NCBI RefSeq assembly: GCF_028736215.1
Contig: NZ_CP117883.1
Location: forward strand, 4,898,001 to 4,962,000
DNA: 64,000 nucleotides
Direction: 5' to 3'
Origin: Mucilaginibacter sp. KACC 22773
GTDB lineage: Bacteria > Bacteroidota > Bacteroidia > Sphingobacteriales > Sphingobacteriaceae
Positions 1-8,038 of this stretch are shown here, piece after piece. The notes under the pieces are model-generated. The model saw only the letters and a list, made by a program, of their open reading frames with translations, was not told where the DNA came from and ran no database searches. A program made the position numbers and the translations under genes. Every line of letters starts with the position of its first letter. The first letter of the stretch is position 1.

Positions 1-1523
1 TCAACACCGTCGGCAAAGCGTTTACCCAGTTGCTGGTCATAAGCGCCGGGTAGTTTGGCAGCCAGTACATCGGCCAGGCTTTGGCGGGCCGAGTGTTCTA
101 TCAGCGGCCGGTTATCCTGTTCGCTTATTTTACCCACGGCAATGTTTTGTGCAAAACTCATTTGGTATCGCAAATAATCCTGGAAGATAATGCCTACGTT
201 AAGCCGCAAATCGGCCAGGTCATATTCGCGCAGGTCGATGCCATCTAATAAAATGCGGCCCTCAGTAGGGTCATATAACCGGGCTAATAATTTAACCAGG
301 GTGGTTTTGCCGGCCCCGTTCTCCCCTACCAGCGCCAGCTTTTCGCCGGGATAAAGGGTAAAACTAAGGTGCCTGTTGGCCCATTTATCGGAGTTGAGGT
401 ACCTGAACCCAACATCCTCAAAAGTAAAGCCCCGCCGAATAGTTTCAGGGAATGGCAGGCCACTTACCGAAAGTTTAATTTTAGGCTCGATCTCAAAAAA
501 TTCAAAAAAATCGCGCAGGTAAATAGCCCCCTGCGATACGGCTGTAAAGCGGGTGAGTATTCCCTCGAGCAAAGCCCGCAACTGCCTGAAGGAACCTGCC
601 AGGAAAGCCAGTTCGCCAATGGTTACACTGCCTTGTACCGCGCGGATAATAATCACCACATAAGCGCCGTAATAGCCAAGGCTGCCCAGCATGGCAAAAA
701 ACGTACCCCATAAGGACCGGTTGATGGCCAGCCGCTTATTATCAGTATAAAATTTATTCGAAAGCTGTTTAAAGCGGTCGATGATAAACCCCGAAAGATC
801 GAATATTTTTACCTCCTTGGCCGTTTCGTCGCTGGCGCCCAGGTAGCGGATATAATCCAGTTCACGCCTTTCGGGCGTTTGGCCGCGGGTAAGGGCATAG
901 CTCCGGTCGTTAAAGTACGATTCGCCTAAAAAAGCGGGGATAATGGCTATAAGGAGCAATATTATAAGCCATGGGTTAAAGGCCATCAACCCTACCGCCA
1001 AAAAGCCCATGGTTATTAAATCCTGCACCTGGCTCATTACCTGCGATAGTAATATGGTGCGCCCAACGGTTTGCTGCCGTGCGCGTTCCAGCTTATCGTA
1101 AAACACCGAATCTTCAAACTGATCAAGATCCAGCGTGGCGGCGTGCGCCATGATTTTTACGGATGTGTGGTTGCTAAATAAATCGCCAAGCAGGCTATCC
1201 ATCAGGGTAATTGCGCGACTTAACGCATCGGTTAATATCGCCAAAGCAAACTCAAGCCCTACCAGCTCCCAAAGCTGGGCCATATCTTTTACCTGGCTGT
1301 GGCTTATGGTAACCACCTTATCAATAATAAGCTTGCCCACGTACAGCAGACCAAGCGGCATGGCCGAGCGGGCAATACGCAACAGGGCGTTAACTACAGT
1401 CATCCAGCGGTTGGTTTGCCATACCAACCTAAAAAAGGCAGGCAGGTTGCGCAACGCGTCGAAACGTTCTTTTAAGGTTATTTTGTTGTCGATGGTATTT
1501 TTGGGCGGGCGGTTGGTATTCAA
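1..1523 (-). CDS. ABC exporter, fused permease and ATPase (3' end beyond window)
   Basis: Reading the minus strand from a TTG codon at 1523 gives an open frame that runs off the window edge, about 507 codons. The N-terminal 330 or so residues hold several hydrophobic segments typical of a type-1 ABC exporter membrane domain. The ATPase domain follows, with a Walker A of the form VGENGAGKTT encoded near 310-345. The frame is cut just before the expected LSGGQ signature; the last visible residues read RFADGVE, which normally leads into that signature. It probably pumps a lipid, peptide or drug across the inner membrane as a homodimer. No ATG is available near the start; TTG is chosen because an AAAGGAA stretch lies just upstream and no hydrophobic sequence is lost. 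The substrate cannot be told from sequence. Confidence 0.85.
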   Translation of the reverse strand, partial: MNTNRPPKNTIDNKITLKERFDALRNLPAFFRLVWQTNRWMTVVNALLRIARSAMPLGLLYVGKLIIDKVVTISHSQVKDMAQLWELVGLEFALAILTDALSRAITLMDSLLGDLFSNHTSVKIMAHAATLDLDQFEDSVFYDKLERARQQTVGRTILLSQVMSQVQDLITMGFLAVGLMAFNPWLIILLLIAIIPAFLGESYFNDRSYALTRGQTPERRELDYIRYLGASDETAKEVKIFDLSGFIIDRFKQLSNKFYTDNKRLAINRSLWGTFFAMLGSLGYYGAYVVIIIRAVQGSVTIGELAFLAGSFRQLRALLEGILTRFTAVSQGAIYLRDFFEFFEIEPKIKLSVSGLPFPETIRRGFTFEDVGFRYLNSDKWANRHLSFTLYPGEKLALVGENGAGKTTLVKLLARLYDPTEGRILLDGIDLREYDLADLRLNVGIIFQDYLRYQMSFAQNIAVGKISEQDNRPLIEHSARQSLADVLAAKLPGAYDQQLGKRFADGV

Positions 1524-1628
1524 TATAAAATGTTCCTTTGTTTAATGTATTTAAACAAATTTACTCAATTGGTAAGGCATTAGTGTACAGATGGGATATT
1601 TGTGAGGGGTGGATGACAATAGTACACT

Positions 1629-2102
1629 TCATAGAGCAATCCGCTTTATCAATTTATAGGTTGATAAAGCCCGTTTAATTTTCATTTGTGTTTGCAGGCA
1701 CTCCATTACTGTAAACAAAATAAAAATGGCTAAAGTCGTACTGAGGATTATCAGCCCGGCATAATGCGGGTCGTTTTTATCGGTCGACATCGTATTAGCA
1801 GCAATACCGCCAATAATTAATACCAAAACACCAAATGAACGGTTACTTATACTAGGCCGGCAAACGCAGTTACCTCTTTTAATCGCCATGTAAAAAATCA
1901 GCTTGGGCACAAACCTGTCAAACCGCGACATTAAACGGGTATAATTGATGCCGCTTTTATCTATTTGCCTCGCAAAAAATTGGTTGCCAATTTTGGGTTG
2001 AAACTCGGCCAAACTTACCCGTTCTTCAGAAAACTCATTTAAAGCTGCTTCCAGTATGGCAGTGTCTTCCGGGTTAAAACTAATTTTTTTAAAATAGACC
2101 AT
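1629..2102 (-). CDS. hypothetical two-helix membrane protein
   Basis: A 157-residue protein of unknown family. The first 85 residues are soluble and charged. Two hydrophobic stretches follow, at about 90-106 and 116-134, joined by a short polar loop (TDKNDPHY), and the C-terminus is basic (KRALSTYKLIKR). The order suggests a cytoplasmic N-domain anchored by a helical hairpin. It is a lone gene between the ABC exporter and the HAD gene, with no operon partner to suggest a role. The ATG at 2102 is the natural start. I do not recognise the family. Confidence 0.6.
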   Translation of the reverse strand: MVYFKKISFNPEDTAILEAALNEFSEERVSLAEFQPKIGNQFFARQIDKSGINYTRLMSRFDRFVPKLIFYMAIKRGNCVCRPSISNRSFGVLVLIIGGIAANTMSTDKNDPHYAGLIILSTTLAIFILFTVMECLQTQMKIKRALSTYKLIKRIAL

Positions 2103-2163
2103 CTTTTTATAATCTAAATATAAAATAAATCAACGCCATCTGCCGCGCAGAAAAATAATCTGC

Positions 2164-2171
2164 TACTTTTG
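2164..2171 (+). promoter_or_regulatory. candidate Bacteroidota -7 box for the HAD gene
   Basis: The octamer TACTTTTG fits the TAnnTTTG -7 consensus of Bacteroidota promoters and lies 8 bp before the ATG of the phosphatase gene, which would give a very short leader. No convincing -33 TTG element is seen at the right distance, so confidence is modest. Confidence 0.35.
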
Positions 2172-2179
2172 CCGCCAAT

Positions 2180-2824
2180 ATGGATAATTCATTAAAAAAC
2201 ACATTCGACAGCATAATTTTTGATTTGGACGGAACTCTTTGGGATAGCACTGCAAACGTGGCGCTGGCCTGGCAACACGCGCTTAACCAGGTTGATTATT
2301 TGAACGAAGATATGACCGTTGAACGCGTAAGATCAATTACCGGTATGACCTATGATGCTATATTTGATAAGCTATTCCCTGCCCTGAGTGATGAACAGCG
2401 CAAAGAAGTACAAGCCCTATGCGCTGTGAGCGAACTGGAAATATTGCATAAAAAAGGCGGTGAACTTTACCCGGAGCTGGAAGAAACCCTGAAATACCTG
2501 GGCGCAAAATACAAACTATACATTGTGAGCAATTGCCAAAATGGGTATATTGAGGTATTCCTGGATTTAAATAATATGCACCCTTACTTTTTGGCGCACC
2601 AATGCTTTGGCACCAAGGGTAACCCCAAGGCAGATAATATTAAGGATATTGTGAACGATCATGGCCTGCAGGCCCCTGTTTACGTAGGCGATACCATGGG
2701 CGATTATACATCGGCAACAAAGGCAGGTGTACCATTCATTTTTGCAAGCTATGGCTTTGGGGTTGTACCCGATGGTATGGTGGCTACGGTGGATAACTTT
2801 GCTGAACTGACGGAACTTTTATAG
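2180..2824 (+). CDS. HAD-family hydrolase (phosphoglycolate phosphatase-like)
   Basis: A 214-residue cytoplasmic HAD phosphatase. Motif I is FDLDGTLWD, with nucleophile D15 and acid/base D17. Motif II Ser is in IVSNC (S117), motif III Lys is near K150, and motif IV is GDTMGD (about 170-175). The alpha-helical cap between residues 25 and 90 matches the Gph/PGMB-type subfamily, which hydrolyses small sugar or glycolate phosphates. The true substrate is not evident. Its TAG stop directly abuts the TAG stop of the convergent biotin carboxylase gene, leaving no intergenic base for a terminator. Confidence 0.85.
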   Translation: MDNSLKNTFDSIIFDLDGTLWDSTANVALAWQHALNQVDYLNEDMTVERVRSITGMTYDAIFDKLFPALSDEQRKEVQALCAVSELEILHKKGGELYPELEETLKYLGAKYKLYIVSNCQNGYIEVFLDLNNMHPYFLAHQCFGTKGNPKADNIKDIVNDHGLQAPVYVGDTMGDYTSATKAGVPFIFASYGFGVVPDGMVATVDNFAELTELL

Positions 2825-4306
2825 CTACAACCGGCTCCTGTTTTTTACCCAATTACTGGTTTCAGCAGTAACGTGGGCCGTCACAGTAGCTTTCCGGTTG
2901 CCAAGCAATTGCTCCATCAATATCGCGGCAATCCTGGCTTCATCTTCATTCCCGGTTTGCAATACATCAGCGTTGAAGTACTTTTTTACAAAATGGGTAT
3001 CAAAATTACCCGATATAAAAGCCTCGTGCTGCATTACAAATTTGCCAAAGCCCAAAGTGGTTGTAATACCGGTTATCTGGTATTCGTCAATTGCCCTTAT
3101 CATGCGTTCTATGGCCTCGGTACGGTCTTTACCATAGGTAATCAGCTTGGCTATCATCGGGTCGTAATAAATGGGAATTTCCATGCCTTGCTCAAAACCA
3201 TCATCAACCCTTACCCCCGCCCCTTTTGGCGTAATATAAGTTTGCAGGGTGCCAATATCCGGCAGGAAATTATTGGCCGGGTCTTCGGCATAAACTCTTA
3301 ATTCCAACGCGTGGCCGCGTATCTGCAAATCGTCCTGTTTAAAACTGATAGGCAAGCCACGGGCTATATTAATTTGTTCCTTTACCAGGTCAATCCCGGT
3401 AATTAGTTCTGTAACCGGGTGCTCAACCTGGAGCCGGGTATTCATCTCCAGGAAATAAAAGTTGAGTGCATCATCCATAATAAACTCCACCGTGCCGGCC
3501 CCCGTGTAGTTTACAGACCTGGCCGCATCAACCGCGCATTTGCCCATTTGCGCCCTTATGGCCGGGGTAAGCACTTTTGAAGGTGCTTCTTCAATCACCT
3601 TTTGATGGCGGCGCTGTACCGAGCAATCGCGCTCAAACAGGTGCACAATATTACCGTGCGTATCGCCCAGAACCTGGATCTCGATATGCCTTGGCGACGA
3701 AACATACCGTTCAATAAATACCGATCCATCGCCAAAGGCCGAAGTTGCCTCGGATACGGCTAACTGCATTTGCTCTTCAAAATCACCGGGACCGTCAACT
3801 ATACGCATGCCTTTACCGCCACCGCCTGCAGCTGCTTTTATTAGTATAGGAAAGCCAACTTCAACTGCACGTTTTTTTGCCTCGACTACATCGGTTATAG
3901 CTTCTTCGGTACCGGGCACCATGGGGATATTGTACTTAAGCGCTGCCGCTTTGGCCGATAGCTTATTGCCCATAATCTCCATGGCCTCGGGCGATGGCCC
4001 TATCAAGATAAGACCTGCCTCGCGCACCAGTTTTGCAAAAGCAGCATTCTCGCTCAAAAAACCGTAACCTGGGTGAATAGCTTCGGCACCAGTTTTTATG
4101 CAGGCGGCTATAATTTTTTCGCCAACAAGATAAGATTGATTGGATGGTGCAGCGCCAATATGCACAGCTTCATCAGCATAGCGCACATGTAATGCATCAC
4201 GATCTGCATCCGAATAAACGGCAACAGTTTTAATGCCCATTTCGCGGGCCGATCTCATTACCCTTAAAGCTATTTCGCCCCGGTTGGCTACCAGTATTTT
4301 TTGCAT
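2825..4306 (-). CDS. accC: biotin carboxylase subunit (AccC-type)
   Basis: A 493-residue biotin carboxylase: ATP-dependent carboxylation of the biotin on a carrier protein, the first half-reaction of acetyl- or propionyl-CoA carboxylase. The N-terminal domain starts QKILVANRGEIALRV. The ATP-grasp glycine loop GGGGKGMR is at about 161-168, and the family signature EMNTRLQVEHPVTE is at about 287-300. A BC C-terminal domain follows. It is about 45 residues longer than E. coli AccC, which is common in Bacteroidota. No biotin carrier or carboxyltransferase gene is adjacent, so whether it serves acetyl-CoA or propionyl-CoA carboxylase is not settled by context. Confidence 0.88.
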   Translation of the reverse strand: MQKILVANRGEIALRVMRSAREMGIKTVAVYSDADRDALHVRYADEAVHIGAAPSNQSYLVGEKIIAACIKTGAEAIHPGYGFLSENAAFAKLVREAGLILIGPSPEAMEIMGNKLSAKAAALKYNIPMVPGTEEAITDVVEAKKRAVEVGFPILIKAAAGGGGKGMRIVDGPGDFEEQMQLAVSEATSAFGDGSVFIERYVSSPRHIEIQVLGDTHGNIVHLFERDCSVQRRHQKVIEEAPSKVLTPAIRAQMGKCAVDAARSVNYTGAGTVEFIMDDALNFYFLEMNTRLQVEHPVTELITGIDLVKEQINIARGLPISFKQDDLQIRGHALELRVYAEDPANNFLPDIGTLQTYITPKGAGVRVDDGFEQGMEIPIYYDPMIAKLITYGKDRTEAIERMIRAIDEYQITGITTTLGFGKFVMQHEAFISGNFDTHFVKKYFNADVLQTGNEDEARIAAILMEQLLGNRKATVTAHVTAETSNWVKNRSRL

Positions 4307-4585
4307 AAAACAAATGTAACTGATTTAACGGTTGACCGCCGGGAAAATTTAGGATGTTGGTAAATGCTTTCGATAAACGAACAATGGCATCGGCTTAAAT
4401 AAAAACCCAGATATAATAATATATAGCAATGAATTCTTAATACCCAATACTTTTAATATCCAACGCCACGGCTTTTAGTCTTCTTATACGGGACTAAACG
4501 TACTGCGCCTGATATTTAAATCGGCCTTGATTTTTCATCCCAAAAGCATTTTTAGAGAAACGAACCAGAGAATTCAGCTCCGTTT

Positions 4586-4810
4586 TTACCGGCCAGACCT
4601 ATCAAGCCTGTAGCTTTTACGGCTACAACGATAACAAACATAATGTTTAAGCGGTAACCAGAAAAAAAGAGTTTTAACCAATGGGCCTCTTTTTATGCGG
4701 GATATACCAACATTGCCACAACCACGGCAACGCAGCTCTTTTTGGGCGGCCAAGGGTTTTATTTTTGCAATGTTATCAATACCGTTTTTTGTATCTAATT
4801 CGGCTGTCAT
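4586..4810 (-). CDS. small zinc-ribbon-like protein
   Basis: A 74-residue protein with two Cys pairs, C28-x2-C31 and C59-x2-C62, spaced like a minimal zinc ribbon. A basic, hydrophobic middle (KTLFFWLPLKHYVCY) lies between them. The start is the ATG at 4810. It stands alone between the accC promoter region and the diheme cytochrome terminator. The paired CxxC motifs argue that it is real rather than a chance frame. Function is unknown; a nucleic-acid or metal-binding role is only a guess. Confidence 0.5.
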   Translation of the reverse strand: MTAELDTKNGIDNIAKIKPLAAQKELRCRGCGNVGISRIKRGPLVKTLFFWLPLKHYVCYRCSRKSYRLDRSGR

Positions 4811-4946
4811 AATGTGAGTTAATTAAGGGGTACTTTCAAACCCTAAAATAGTCAAAAAAATGTGAATTTATAATGAATATTTACCGGCAATAGTAAAAAG
4901 GGTATTTTTAGCTTATTATACAACTATTTTTCGTTTTTGGCCAAAT

Positions 4947-4980
4947 AAAAAGGCCTGTGATATCAATCACAGGCCTTTTT
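4947..4980 (-). terminator. rho-independent terminator after diheme cytochrome gene
   Basis: A perfect stem AGGCCTGTGAT / ATCACAGGCCT (4951-4961 with 4966-4976) with a 4-base loop, extended by A4 and T4 on the two sides. It sits 4 bp past the stop codon of the cytochrome gene and is symmetrical, so it could also work on the plus strand. Confidence 0.85.
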
Positions 4981-4983
4981 ATA

Positions 4984-5529
4984 TTATTCCTTTTTATCAG
5001 GTGCTGGTGTACCTGCGGGTGGAGAACCAGGCTGTCCGTTTGGCGGCGGACCACCGGGGCCAACACCAGGGGCACCCGGAGGAGGGCCGCCCGGGCCACG
5101 ACCTGCAGGCAATGTTACTTCGGGATGGGCAGTGCCACGATGGCAGCTGTAACAGTTAACTCCCGATTTTAATGTTAAGCCTAATGAGTCTTTTTTAGCA
5201 TCAAAATATTTCTCGTTGATTTTGTTCATCATCTTGAACATATCGCGCGCCATTTTCTTTTCTGGTTTGGCATCGTTTGCCCAGTCCATTTGTTTTGCGG
5301 CTTCATCACGTACGTGGCAAAAGTTGCAATGCACACCCAACGAGTGTTCCCACTCTTCCATTACATCATGCAATTGATCTTTGGTGATGTTTTTGGGTAA
5401 TACTTTCAGGTTTTTCCAACCCGGCTCATCGGCTTTTTTGGGTGTCATCGATGTCATGGCACCTATTACCACTACCGACATGAGGCCAAGGGTAACTAAT
5501 ATTTTTTTGTTTACCAGCATAATTGTCAT
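4984..5529 (-). CDS. exported diheme c-type cytochrome (reaction-centre cytochrome-like)
   Basis: A 181-residue exported cytochrome with two CxxCH haem sites, CNFCH (68-72) and CYSCH (126-130). An N-terminal hydrophobic stretch (residues 5-27) is likely a signal anchor. The sequence around the first site (lLPKNITKDQLHDVMEEW then SLGVHCNFCH) resembles the c-type cytochrome family related to the photosynthetic reaction-centre cytochrome subunit, which is common in non-phototrophic Bacteroidota. The last 40 residues are an unusual Pro/Gly-rich tail (GPGGPPPGAPG type) ending in DKKE. The partner redox enzyme is not adjacent. It is followed by a strong terminator, so it is probably monocistronic. 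Confidence 0.85.
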   Translation of the reverse strand: MTIMLVNKKILVTLGLMSVVVIGAMTSMTPKKADEPGWKNLKVLPKNITKDQLHDVMEEWEHSLGVHCNFCHVRDEAAKQMDWANDAKPEKKMARDMFKMMNKINEKYFDAKKDSLGLTLKSGVNCYSCHRGTAHPEVTLPAGRGPGGPPPGAPGVGPGGPPPNGQPGSPPAGTPAPDKKE

Positions 5530-5639
5530 ATTTAAGTCATCTAATGTAGATATTAAGTTTGAATGTTACAACTTTTAAAATGACGTTTATTTGGTAACTT
5601 TTTAGATACAGAGTAGTAGATGTGTAGATTTCAAATTTG

Positions 5640-5794
5640 CAGATATGCAGATGAGGAATTTATCAATGTACAGATTTCAGATGTGCAAATATGCAGATGA
5701 GGAATTAGTGAATGTCCGGATTTCAAATATTCAAATGAGAATTTAATCATCCATCTGAAATCTGCATATTTGAAATTTGCATATCTGCACATCG
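5640..5794. repeat. intergenic word array with inverted copies (GCAGAT family)
   Basis: The gap between the SDR stop and the cytochrome start holds repeated variants of AGATTTCAAAT, GCAGATATGCAGATGAGGAATT and their reverse complements (CATCTGAAATCTGCATATTTGAAATTTGCATATCTGCA). Copies near 5640-5710 face inverted copies at 5750-5792, so the strand could fold into a long AT-rich hairpin. Related words recur at 35505-35580. Confidence 0.6.
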
Positions 5795-6625
5795 TCAAAG
5801 GCTCAATTTCTCGCTGATAGCCCAAAGTTTGTCGCGGGCAGCGGTATCCGTGGCGATGGCAGATGTTTTGGCAATTTTTTTCTTTTTAAAATAGCCGCCG
5901 TTATATTTATCAAGGCGCGGCGCGGTTGCCAGGAATACGGTAGTTGCCGCCCCTTGCTGTGCGCTGATCATAAACGGGCGAATCAGGGTGGTCATCAGTT
6001 TGCCCAGCCCTTTAAAATCATCCCAAAAGTGGGTATTTACCACACCCGGATGCAACGAAAATGCGAGAACACCCTTATTGGCAAATTTTGAGGCTAACGA
6101 TTGTGTAAAATAGATATTGAACAGTTTATTCATCCCATAAACTTTCCATGAATTGTATGATCGCTCGCATTGCAGATCATCAAACTGTGGGGTACCACGT
6201 TTATGTGCTTCTGAGCTAACGTTGATAATGCGTGCCTGCCCTTTTTGCAGCAGCGGCATCAGCATGTTAGTCAATAAAAAATGCCCGAGGTGGTTAATGG
6301 TGAAGGTTAATTCAAAACCATCTTTACTTAGCTCACGTTCCGCAAAAATACCGCCTGCGTTGTTGATAAGCGTGTTGATGGCAAATAACTTGCCGGATAA
6401 TTCGACAGCGGCATCGCGCACGGTTTGTAAATCGGCCAGGTCGCATTTAATAACATGCACTTCCTTGTTCCCGGTTTCGTTAATTAAATAGGTTTTGAGT
6501 TCATCGCCTTTTTGCATGTTGCGCACCAACAGGTAAAGTGAATGCCCCTGCCGGGCCAATGAAAGCGCGGTTTCTTTCCCAATGCCCGATGTAGCACCTG
6601 TAATAACGGTTGTTTTTATTGCCAT
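5795..6625 (-). CDS. short-chain dehydrogenase/reductase
   Basis: A 276-residue classical SDR, probably NAD(P)(H)-dependent. The nucleotide-binding motif is TGATSGIG near the N-terminus, then NNAGG, the catalytic Ser region INVSSEAH, and the YxxxK pair in VYGMNK. The closest general match is the retinol dehydrogenase/WW-domain oxidoreductase-like branch, but the substrate is unknown. The ATG at 6625 (MAIKTTVITG) is preferred. A start 39 bases further upstream would translate a GC-rich hairpin repeat (CCCCCTAAAGGGGG) as protein. Confidence 0.85.
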   Translation of the reverse strand: MAIKTTVITGATSGIGKETALSLARQGHSLYLLVRNMQKGDELKTYLINETGNKEVHVIKCDLADLQTVRDAAVELSGKLFAINTLINNAGGIFAERELSKDGFELTFTINHLGHFLLTNMLMPLLQKGQARIINVSSEAHKRGTPQFDDLQCERSYNSWKVYGMNKLFNIYFTQSLASKFANKGVLAFSLHPGVVNTHFWDDFKGLGKLMTTLIRPFMISAQQGAATTVFLATAPRLDKYNGGYFKKKKIAKTSAIATDTAARDKLWAISEKLSL

Positions 6626-6655
6626 TCCCCCCAGCCCCCTAAAGGGGGAGCTTTT
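6623..6655. repeat. GC-rich hairpin repeat at SDR start
   Basis: CCCCCTAAAGGGGG inside ATTCCCCCCAGCCCCC...GGGGGAGC. It belongs to the same class of short C/G hairpins found before riboflavin synthase (51031-51062) and in the double-hairpin elements at 24 kb and 51 kb. Its position overlapping the SDR start codon could affect translation. Confidence 0.55.
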
Positions 6656-6700
6656 GATTGGCAAGATAGAGGTTTTTTGTTAAGGAATTAAGGTTGACTT

Positions 6701-6820
6701 AATATCGAACACCGAATATCCAATTTCGAATAATGAAGGAAAAACTTCGGTGTTGGATATTCGGAATTCAGTGTTCGATATTATTTTCCACTTCTGTTTT
6801 TCTTAACTTAATGACATTGG
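6701..6820. repeat. dispersed inverted repeat, copy 1
   Basis: AATATCGAACAC plus CGAATATCCAA (6701-6723) pair with TTGGATATTCG (6753-6763) and GTGTTCGATATT (6771-6782), leaving a 7-base bulge. The outer word TCTTAACTTAATGACATTGG (6800-6819) recurs in reverse orientation at 23156-23175, beside a second copy of the same hairpin type. Confidence 0.65.
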
Positions 6821-6840
6821 GGGGAGGATTTGGGTAGAGT

Positions 6841-7842
6841 TTACTTCTGCATCACCATAACGCCGTTCATCAGCAGGGTGCTGCCGCCATCGGCTACTAT
6901 GTTGTAAACTTTTTGGATACCGCCGCCATTTTCTGTTTTCTGAAGTACAGTAAAGGCTTCGTATTTGCCGGTTTGCTCGTTAAGGCAAAGCACTTCCTGG
7001 CCGGTAGCTATCTCGCCCATTTTTAGGCTGCCCTGTTTGGTAAGCATCGGGTGGTTTGGCGTGGCCTGCAATACTTTGGTATTCAGGTTTACCAACCTAC
7101 CTGTCCTGGTGTTTTTAACATCTGCAGCAACAAGCACCAGGCGTGTTAAGGCATAATTTTTTGCTTCGTGGGTGGTTAACTCCTTTACCCTAACTACCGA
7201 ACTTTTATTGGTGGCCGGGTCAATGGTAATTACTTCATCGCCGCTTTTTATCGTGCTCAGCATTTTTTTGCTACCATTGGCCATGGTTACCATCTCATCG
7301 CCAGGGAAACAAATATCGTTACCGTATGTAGCTGATTCTTCCTTCATATCCTTGCCGCCGTTCAGCACTTTATATTGCTGAAAACTTACCTCTTTTGACA
7401 ATACATACGATAGCTTCAGAATAAAATTGGTTTCAACCTTGTTAATATTATCAATATCTAAAAAGTACTTTTCCCATACTTTGCCATCGGCAGTAAAATC
7501 GGGCACCAGGGCTTTATATAATTTGCCTTTTTCGTTGGTATAAAACACCATCAGCCCAATTTCCTGCATGCCTTCCTTAGCTATCAGCTTATAAAGGTCG
7601 ACGCGTTTTTTAAGCCCGTCAGATCCGGTGATAAAATACGGTTTCCGGTTTTCATACCTGTCCAGTACGTAGGCGTTCTCAAATTTTACATATGTATCCT
7701 TATCCAGATCGGCAATGGTAAAGGTTTGGGCTTTGCTATACTCATCCATAGTAAGCGGACGAGGATTTACCGCCGCAGTTGTTTGTGCACGGCTTAAATA
7801 AATAGAACCGGTTAAAAGTATTGTTAATGTTAGTTTACGCAT
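6841..7842 (-). CDS. secreted protein with C-terminal Hint (intein-like) domain
   Basis: A 333-residue protein with a signal peptide (residues 1-19, ending SRAQ). An unrecognised 150-residue domain is followed by a Hint fold of about 155 residues starting at C178 (ICFPGDEMVTMANG). The block B TxxH motif is intact (T261-P-N-H264), and block F is VYNIVADGG (312-320). The terminal block G, normally ending His-Asn before a C-extein, is replaced by NGVMVMQK and the protein stops there, so there is no C-extein. An N-S acyl shift at C178 is conceivable, but canonical splicing is not. Related bacterial intein-like domains sit in secreted proteins and toxins. The gene is transcribed alone, downstream of the aminotransferase gene. 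Confidence 0.78.
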   Translation of the reverse strand: MRKLTLTILLTGSIYLSRAQTTAAVNPRPLTMDEYSKAQTFTIADLDKDTYVKFENAYVLDRYENRKPYFITGSDGLKKRVDLYKLIAKEGMQEIGLMVFYTNEKGKLYKALVPDFTADGKVWEKYFLDIDNINKVETNFILKLSYVLSKEVSFQQYKVLNGGKDMKEESATYGNDICFPGDEMVTMANGSKKMLSTIKSGDEVITIDPATNKSSVVRVKELTTHEAKNYALTRLVLVAADVKNTRTGRLVNLNTKVLQATPNHPMLTKQGSLKMGEIATGQEVLCLNEQTGKYEAFTVLQKTENGGGIQKVYNIVADGGSTLLMNGVMVMQK

Positions 7843-7853
7843 ATTTTTCGGGG

Positions 7854-8037
7854 AGAATCAAGAGTCAAGAATCAAGAGTTAAGACTTTACTTGTTGGTAT
7901 CTAAAGCTGATTCTGCAATTGATATTTGTTATTATATTACTGTACCTATTTGCTTTGAAATATGAAGGTGGGGTAGATAAAATGTTAGAATCAAAAGTTC
8001 TTTGTCTTGACTCTTGATTCTAACCTCTTGATTCTAT
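7854..8037. repeat. 17-bp inverted repeat bounding an intergenic gap
   Basis: AGAATCAAGAGTCAAGA (7854-7870), just before the Hint gene, is the exact reverse complement of 8005-8021, just after the aminotransferase stop. Each is followed by more degenerate copies of the word (CTTGATTCT, AATCAAGAG). The same word appears again near 9346-9363. The gap itself is AT-rich and holds no gene. Confidence 0.7.
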
Positions 8038-8038
8038 T

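Noticed and set aside
1135..1545. Plus-strand frame over the ABC exporter gene
   Set aside because: Antisense to a frame with continuous ABC exporter features.
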